Source: Desulfobacterales bacterium
GTDB taxonomy: Bacteria; Desulfobacterota; Desulfobulbia; Desulfobulbales; BM004
Length of the DNA: 46,724 nucleotides
Assembly (NCBI GenBank): GCA_021647905.1
Contig: JAKITW010000013.1
Span: 1 to 46,724, forward strand
Reading direction: 5' to 3'
Made by a program: the position numbers and the translations under genes. Each line of letters opens with the position of its first letter. Within the stretch, counting starts at the first letter, position 1. Positions 41,807 through 46,724 of this stretch are shown one piece after another. The notes under the pieces are model-generated. The model worked only from the letters and a program-made list of their open reading frames with translations. It did no database searches and had not been told where the DNA came from.

Positions 41807-42412
41807 TCACCCCTGGCCGGCCCCATCCCTGAAACTCTTCTCCTTACCCTTGAACAGCCTGTCGATATTGTCCATATGACGCAACCAGATCAACAGGGCC
41901 ATGAACATGGCCAGGCCGACCCGTGGCAATGATCCGTCCAGGGACCAGACCGTCACCGGCATCAGGCCGGCGGCCATGAGGGAACCCACGGAGACATAAC
42001 CGGAAATCAACACCGCCCCGGCAAAAATCAGGACCGCAATTGCGACCGCCCAGGGGCAGAGCACCAGAAAGACGCCCAGGGCCGTGGCCACCCCCTTGCC
42101 GCCCTTAAAGCGGAGATAGACCGGGAAAAGGTGGCCGACAAAGGCGGCTGCGCCGGATAACACCAGCCAGAGTTCCAGGTTGGCAAAATCCCGGAGCAGC
42201 CAGCCGGCGGCAAGCGGCGGCAGCGCCCCCTTGCCGCAATCGGCCAGCAGGGTCAGAACGCCCAGTTTCCTGCCCAGCAACCGGCCGACATTGGTGGCGC
42301 CGATATTGCCGCTCCCGGATTTACGGACGTCGATCCCCGCGCTTCTGGCAAAAAGCAGACCAAAGGGAACCGAGCCGAGAAGATAGGCACAGATGAGAAG
42401 AAGGTACTCCAT
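41807..42412 (-). CDS. plsY: Glycerol-3-phosphate acyltransferase PlsY
   Basis: Membrane enzyme that makes lysophosphatidate from acyl-phosphate and glycerol-3-phosphate. 201 aa, with five or more hydrophobic helices. The conserved loops are KSGSGNIGATNVGRLLGRK and LRFKGGKGVATALGVF, the latter being the glycine-rich acyl-phosphate site. It is divergent from def. The C-terminus (LFKGKEKSFRDGAGQG) is short and charged. Confidence 0.95.
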   Translation of the reverse strand: MEYLLLICAYLLGSVPFGLLFARSAGIDVRKSGSGNIGATNVGRLLGRKLGVLTLLADCGKGALPPLAAGWLLRDFANLELWLVLSGAAAFVGHLFPVYLRFKGGKGVATALGVFLVLCPWAVAIAVLIFAGAVLISGYVSVGSLMAAGLMPVTVWSLDGSLPRVGLAMFMALLIWLRHMDNIDRLFKGKEKSFRDGAGQG

Positions 42413-42750
42413 GGAGTTCCGGCTGGATAGAGGGATTGCTGGTCTTGTTTCTGATTAATGCCCCGGGACCGGTTACCGGGTTGGGATTATCAGGGTGACG
42501 CATCAAACGGTTATGGCACGGCACATCGACCTTACACAAAAAACGACACAAAGACAACAGAACATCACCAGCTGATAACTGGTCACCGGGCCTATAACTC
42601 GTGTCTGTCATTATCTCCGGACCTGCAAGTGGCTTTTTGGTGGAATTTCCGGGCAAACGCTGGTAATATAACCTGTTGATAATCACTACCAGGTCCATTG
42701 ACCAAGACGGTCCATACTTCCTTTCAGCCTGTTTTTTCCATCATAAACCC
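42413..42750. other. Divergent intergenic region between plsY and def
   Basis: These 338 bases contain no credible ORF. I see a small palindrome CCGGT-T-ACCGG (~42468) and an inverted repeat CTGGTA / TACCAG (42660-42692) surrounding an A/T-rich GTAATATAACC that may hold the def-operon promoter. No convincing -35/-10 pair was found. Confidence 0.5.
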
Positions 42751-43284
42751 ATGCCGATCAGAACAATAATCACCTTTCCCGACCCGCTCCTGCGCCGAAA
42801 AACCGAACCGGTAACGGACTTTGACCAATCCCTGGAAAAACTGGTCGCCGACATGGCCGAGACCATGTACGACGCGCCGGGCGTCGGCCTGGCCGCCAAC
42901 CAGATCGGGGTCTGCCGCAAACTGATGCTGGTGGACATCAGCGAAGACCGGGAAAACAAGGCCGAGCGGGAGTATCTGGTGCTGGCCAACCCGGAAATCA
43001 TGGCCAGCGAAGGCGCCCAGATCGATGAGGAGGGCTGCCTGAGCGTGCCTGATCTCACCGCCAAGGTCAAACGCTTCTGGAAAATTACGCTCCGGGCCCA
43101 AGACATCAAGGGCCGGCCCCTGGAGTTTGAGGCGGTAGACCATTTTGCCCGGGTGATCCAACACGAGGTGGATCACCTGAACGGGATTCTTTTTCTCGAC
43201 CATCTCAGCGTGCTGAAACGCTCGCTCTACAAAAAACGGCGCAAAAAACAGCTCCGGCAGGAAAAAGAGGCCCATGGCCAATAG
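42751..43284 (+). CDS. def: Peptide deformylase
   Basis: Removes the formyl group from new proteins. 177 aa from ATG 42751 (PIRTIITFPDPLLRRKTEPV). All three metal-site motifs are there: GVGLAANQIG, EGCLSVP and QHEVDHLNG. The C-terminal tail is basic (KKRRKKQLRQEKEAH), possibly ribosome-contacting as in the E. coli enzyme. The end overlaps the fmt start by 11 bases. First gene of def-fmt-TVP38-larC-pgpA. Confidence 0.97.
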   Translation: MPIRTIITFPDPLLRRKTEPVTDFDQSLEKLVADMAETMYDAPGVGLAANQIGVCRKLMLVDISEDRENKAEREYLVLANPEIMASEGAQIDEEGCLSVPDLTAKVKRFWKITLRAQDIKGRPLEFEAVDHFARVIQHEVDHLNGILFLDHLSVLKRSLYKKRRKKQLRQEKEAHGQ

Positions 43285-44221
43285 ACTGCGGATCATCTTC
43301 ATGGGCACCCCCGGGTTTGCCGTGCCCTCTTTAAAGGCCCTGCTCTCCGGGCCGGACCAGGTGGTTGCGGTGGTCACCCGGCCGGACCGCCCCAAGGGCC
43401 GCGGCAAAAAGCTGACCCCGCCGCCGATCAAAGAGTTGGCCCTGGCCGCTGGCCTGCCGGTACTCCAGCCCACCAGGATCCGGGGCGAGGATTTTCTCCG
43501 GAAACTTGCCGCCTATTCTCCGGATATCATCGTGGTCACCGCCTACGGACGGATCCTGCCCGGCCCGCTGCTGGCCATGCCGCCCCTGGGCGTCATCAAT
43601 GTCCATGGCTCCCTGCTCCCCAAGTACCGGGGCGCGGCCCCGATCCAGTGGGCCCTGATCAACAACGAGACCGAGACCGGGGTGACGATCATCCAGATGG
43701 ACCAGGGATTGGATACCGGCGACATCCTGCTGCCGGCCCGGATCGATATCGCGCCGGACGATACCGCCGGCAGTCTGGCAATCAAGCTGGCCGAGTTGGG
43801 CGGCAGAACGCTTCTCAAGGCCCTGGACCTGCTCCGGGCCGGCAACCTGCGCCCGCGGCAGCAGGACAACGACCTGGCCACCCCGGCGCCGTTGCTCAGC
43901 AAAAAAGACGGCCTGGTTGACTGGCAACAGCCGGCTATTGCGATCAGCGGACTGATCCGCGGCCTTGATCCCTGGCCCACCACCTATACCTATCTCAACC
44001 ATAAACGGCTCCAGCTCTTTGCCCCCAAGGTGGTCCCGGCACCCCCTGACACTCCGGCGCCGGGCACCCTCTGCCGGGCCGACAGGGACGGACTGCTCAT
44101 CGCCACCGGCCAGGACCTGTTACTGGTGCGGGCGGTCCAGCCCGAGGGCAAACAGAGGATGGAGGCGGACGCCTTTCTCCGGGGCCACCCCCTTGAACCA
44201 GGGACCGTGTTCGGCCGATGA
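43274..44221 (+). CDS. fmt: Methionyl-tRNA formyltransferase
   Basis: Formylates initiator Met-tRNA. 315 aa. The start is LRIIFMGTPGFAVPSLKALL. The catalytic region is NVHGSLLPKYRGAAPIQWAL with the invariant N and H, followed by MDQGLDTGDI for the aspartate. A C-terminal OB domain (~210-310) has LDPWPTTYTY. It overlaps def upstream and TVP38 downstream (ATGA), so the genes are translationally coupled. Confidence 0.97.
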   Translation: MANRLRIIFMGTPGFAVPSLKALLSGPDQVVAVVTRPDRPKGRGKKLTPPPIKELALAAGLPVLQPTRIRGEDFLRKLAAYSPDIIVVTAYGRILPGPLLAMPPLGVINVHGSLLPKYRGAAPIQWALINNETETGVTIIQMDQGLDTGDILLPARIDIAPDDTAGSLAIKLAELGGRTLLKALDLLRAGNLRPRQQDNDLATPAPLLSKKDGLVDWQQPAIAISGLIRGLDPWPTTYTYLNHKRLQLFAPKVVPAPPDTPAPGTLCRADRDGLLIATGQDLLLVRAVQPEGKQRMEADAFLRGHPLEPGTVFGR

Positions 44222-44940
44222 AAACGACCCGGGCGCGTATCCTCTTCTGGTTTCTCTTCTTAAGCCTGGCCTCCTTTGCCCTGCTCATTCTGCTGGCCTG
44301 GGACGATACCCTGGCGGGCCGGGTCCTGTTCCATTTCCAGCAGGTCAGGGACAACAGCGTCCGGATCCGGGCCGCGATCCGCGAGTACGGCAACCTCGGC
44401 CCCCTGGTCTTCATGGGCCTGCAGATCCTGCAGGTGATCTTCGCGCCGGTGCCGGGCGAGGCCACCGGCATCCTGGGCGGTTATCTGTTCGGCGCCCTGC
44501 CCGGGTTCCTCTACTCCAGCCTGGCCCTGACCATCGGCTCCGGCCTGGCCTATCTGATGGGCCGGTTGCTGGGCAATGCCTTTCACGACAGAATAACCAG
44601 CACCAGGCTCTATGTACGCTTCAACAAGCTGGTGGTGAGCAACGACTGCATGGTCCCATTTATCCTCTTTCTCCTGCCCGGGTTCCCCAAGGACTCGCTC
44701 TCCTATCTCCTGGGGATGAGCATCATGCCCCTGCGGGTTTTTATCTTCATCGCCGGGGTGGCCCGGCTGCCCGGCACCCTGGTCCTCTCCCTGCAGGGGG
44801 ACCAGTTCTACCGGGAGAACTACCTCGGGCTGCTGCTGATGGTGCTCTTTTCCCTGGCCATTTCGCTGCCATGCTTTTATTATCGCAAGAAAATTTTGAA
44901 ATATCTGCTCAAGTCCCAGAAAAAGTCAGCCCAGAAATAA
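44218..44940 (+). CDS. TVP38/TMEM64 (DedA-like) membrane protein
   Basis: 240 aa, polytopic. It starts with a membrane helix (ILFWFLFLSLASFALLILLA). The conserved core GEATGILGGYLFGALPGF, then GSGLAYLMGRLLGN, is typical of the family, as is LLPGFPKDSLSYLLGMSIMP. Related DedA/VTT proteins have been linked to lipid-carrier or phospholipid flipping across membranes; the exact substrate here is unknown. The last residues are strongly basic (KKILKYLLKSQKKSAQK). The start overlaps fmt's stop. Confidence 0.88.
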   Translation: MKTTRARILFWFLFLSLASFALLILLAWDDTLAGRVLFHFQQVRDNSVRIRAAIREYGNLGPLVFMGLQILQVIFAPVPGEATGILGGYLFGALPGFLYSSLALTIGSGLAYLMGRLLGNAFHDRITSTRLYVRFNKLVVSNDCMVPFILFLLPGFPKDSLSYLLGMSIMPLRVFIFIAGVARLPGTLVLSLQGDQFYRENYLGLLLMVLFSLAISLPCFYYRKKILKYLLKSQKKSAQK

Positions 44941-44952
44941 ACAACCACCACC

Positions 44953-46170
44953 ATGGAGACCGTACCCCCAAAAATCGCCTATGCCGACTGCTTCTCCGGG
45001 ATCAGCGGCGACATGTTCCTGGCCGGGCTGCTGGACAGCGGCCTGCCCGGGGAGGTGCTCCATGGCGGACTGGCCCGGCTCGGGCTGGACCGGGTGGAGC
45101 TGACGATCAGCCGGGAGAAACAGCAGGGGCTTAGCGCCACCCGGGTCCGGATCACGGTGGCCGATGAACAACCGCCCCGCACCTGGAAAAATATCCAAGC
45201 TCTGCTCAAGGAGTGCGAACTTTCCGCACCGGTCAAAAAAAAATCACTGGCCGTGTTTGCGGCCCTGGCCGGGGCCGAGGCCAAAGTCCACGGCTGCCCG
45301 GTGGATGAGGTCCATTTCCATGAACTGGGCGGAGTGGATGCGCTGGTGGATATCGTCGGCACGGTGATCGGCCTGGACCACCTGAAGATCGAGAAAATCA
45401 TCGCCTCGCCCCTGCCCATGCCCAGGGGCTGGGTAACCTGCGGCCACGGCCGATTGCCGCTGCCCGCGCCAGCGGTATGCGAACTTTTAAAAGGGGTGGA
45501 GGTATACGGAGTCGACCTGGATCAGGAACTGGTCACCCCCACCGGCGCGGCATTACTCAAGACCCTGGCCAGCGGGTTCGGGCCGATGCCGCCGATGGTC
45601 ATCGACCGGGTCGGCTATGGCAGCGGCAGCCGGGTCCGCAAGGACGGACGGCCCAACCTGTTCCGGCTGATCATCGGCCAGGCCCTGACCTGTACCGAGG
45701 CCCGGGAGGTGGAGGTGATCGAGACCAACCTTGACGACTGGTCGCCGGAATCCTTTCAGTTTGTCAGTGAACAGCTCTTTGGAGCAGGGGCCCTGGATGT
45801 CAGCATCGCGCCGATCCAGATGAAAAAGGGGCGGCCCGGCTTTCTCCTGCAGGTGTTGGCCGACCCGGCCCATGCCCTGGCCTGCAAACAGCTGATCCTG
45901 ACCGAGACCACGGCCATTGGCCTCAGGTTCCGCATTGAGCAGCGGCTGACCCTGGACCGGACCTTGGGTCATGTGGTGACCCCCTGGGGAAGGGTACAGG
46001 TAAAAAAGGTGGAGACCCCCCGCGGCCCGGTCCTGTATCCGGAATATGAGGACTGCTGCCGGCTGGCCAGGGCATATAAGATCCCCTTGAAAGAAATCTA
46101 TGGCAAGGTGGGCCGGCGGGGCGTGGCGGAGTTTATTCCCATTGCCGATCAAGGAGAAAAAAACAAATGA
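44953..46170 (+). CDS. larC: LarC, nickel-pincer cofactor biosynthesis (nickel insertion)
   Basis: LarC inserts Ni into the pyridinium-dithiocarboxylate pincer cofactor of lactate racemase-type enzymes in a CTP-dependent reaction. 405 aa. It starts AYADCFSGISGDMFLAGLLD. VDEVHFHELGGVDALVDIVG is the best-known segment, followed by GRLPLPAPAVCELLKGV, TPTGAALLKTLASGFG and ETNLDDWSPE. In Lactiplantibacillus the protein is split as LarC1/LarC2 with a frameshift; here it is one ORF. No larA, larB or larE is in the window. Confidence 0.92.
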   Translation: METVPPKIAYADCFSGISGDMFLAGLLDSGLPGEVLHGGLARLGLDRVELTISREKQQGLSATRVRITVADEQPPRTWKNIQALLKECELSAPVKKKSLAVFAALAGAEAKVHGCPVDEVHFHELGGVDALVDIVGTVIGLDHLKIEKIIASPLPMPRGWVTCGHGRLPLPAPAVCELLKGVEVYGVDLDQELVTPTGAALLKTLASGFGPMPPMVIDRVGYGSGSRVRKDGRPNLFRLIIGQALTCTEAREVEVIETNLDDWSPESFQFVSEQLFGAGALDVSIAPIQMKKGRPGFLLQVLADPAHALACKQLILTETTAIGLRFRIEQRLTLDRTLGHVVTPWGRVQVKKVETPRGPVLYPEYEDCCRLARAYKIPLKEIYGKVGRRGVAEFIPIADQGEKNK

Positions 46171-46622
46171 CCACCCTGATCATGGCCATCGCCTCCGGGC
46201 TTTACAGCGGCTACCTGCCCATTGCCCCGGGCACCTGGGGCTCGCTGGTGGGGATCGCTCTTTTTGTTTTACTGAGCAGTCTGTCTTTGCCGGTCTACGG
46301 CCTGGTGGTGGCAGGGCTGCTGCTGGTGGGCTTTTTTGCTGCCAACGGGGCAGAGAAGATCCTGGATAAAAAAGACCCGGGCGTGGTGGTGATCGACGAG
46401 ATCGTCGGCATGCTGATCACCATGACCGCGGCGCCGATAACCCCGTGGGTACTGCTGCTCGGCTTTCTTTTATTCCGGCTCTTTGATATTGCCAAGCCCT
46501 TCCCCTGCAACTGGGTGGATAAGCGGGTCAACGGCGGGATCGGGATCATGCTCGACGACGTGATCGCCGGAATCTACGGATTTATTGTGTTGCAGGGGAT
46601 TTTGTACTTCATCCAGGGGTGA
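46167..46622 (+). CDS. pgpA: Phosphatidylglycerophosphatase A
   Basis: Dephosphorylates phosphatidylglycerophosphate to PG in the inner membrane. 151 aa with four hydrophobic segments. The conserved motifs are GTWGSLVGIALF near the start, KDPGVVVIDEIVGMLITM in the middle and the end GGIGIMLDDVIAGIYGF. It overlaps larC by 4 bases (ATGA). Its stop codon is followed within two bases by a stem-loop repeat. Confidence 0.95.
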   Translation: MTTLIMAIASGLYSGYLPIAPGTWGSLVGIALFVLLSSLSLPVYGLVVAGLLLVGFFAANGAEKILDKKDPGVVVIDEIVGMLITMTAAPITPWVLLLGFLLFRLFDIAKPFPCNWVDKRVNGGIGIMLDDVIAGIYGFIVLQGILYFIQG

Positions 46623-46624
46623 GG

Positions 46625-46682
46625 GTAAAGTTATTTTCAAAAAGCCATCCTCCGCGATCCTCTGCGTACTCTGCGGTTCAAG
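46625..46682 (-). repeat. AGAGGACGC-type stem-loop repeat, copy B (near window edge)
   Basis: The minus strand reads TTGAACCGCAGAGTACGCAG and ends AAAATAACTTTAC, matching copy A at 10653 over about 57 bases. Beyond it the plus strand ends ACCGCGGAGGTCG, likely the start of another unit that runs past the window. Confidence 0.75.
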
Positions 46683-46724
46683 GTTCTCTGTTAAAAACAG
46701 AACGGCTTGTTACCGCGGAGGTCG

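Noticed and set aside
42676-42750. 25-codon N-terminal extension of peptide deformylase
   Set aside because: The family begins at PIRTIITFPDP; the extension has no ribosome site and no match.

Overview
This 46.7 kb window is GC-rich, mostly core bacterial chromosome, with one accessory patch at the left edge. The gene set suggests a Gram-negative anaerobe. It holds MreBCD/PBP2/RodA, Lnt, SurA, Mpl and PlsY, a ferrochelatase, a two-[4Fe-4S] GlcF/HdrD-like protein, LarC and a divergent biotin carboxylase operon. Desulfobacterota (Desulfobulbales/Desulfobacterales-like) fits best. That placement is inferred from gene content and protein style; no marker phylogeny was run.

Layout. (1) 1-3640, accessory: a minus-strand cas3 that runs off the left edge, preceded by a 41-codon remnant of a second cas3 N-terminus, a four-helix-bundle (S23) gene embedded in degenerate GTTTRAAC-type repeats, and a truncated ORF6N gene whose 5' end is replaced by a 101-bp inverted-repeat element. 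(2) 3756-5736: mpl, a small conserved ORF and tRNA-Ala(GGC), all minus. (3) 6108-13407: mreB-mreC-mreD-mrdA-rodA and a secreted two-LysM protein, all plus; this is the elongasome block. (4) 13554-18769: hemH, an AbrB/PemK-type toxin-antitoxin pair with a clear promoter-operator, polA and a small secreted protein. (5) 18772-27666: ABC-F ATPase, radical SAM protein, rnc, tRNA-Cys (plus strand), nadC, valS and dgt. (6) 27903-32835: corC-lnt-prfB-glcF-like, minus; prfB has the classical +1 programmed frameshift. (7) 33337-38813: an acyl-CoA (probably acetyl-CoA) carboxylase operon, plus. It comprises a divergent biotin carboxylase, an alpha-beta fused carboxyltransferase, a two-lobed biotin carrier with a non-canonical biotinylation motif, and a biotin ligase. 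(8) 38824-41586: surA-rodZ-recO, minus. (9) 41807-46622: plsY (minus) and the tightly overlapping def-fmt-TVP38-larC-pgpA operon (plus).

Two layers stand out above the core genes. The first is a dispersed ~100-bp intergenic element in five copies. Its left arm can pair either with an internal arm or with its right end, and every copy lies just 5' of an ORF. The second is the carboxylase operon, whose carrier, carboxyltransferase, biotin carboxylase and ligase all depart from the textbook forms in matching ways. Other short repeats (a GTTTRAAC family, a heptamer inverted array, an AGAGGACGC-type stem-loop family and a 160-bp inverted-repeat block) sit against stop codons of several genes.
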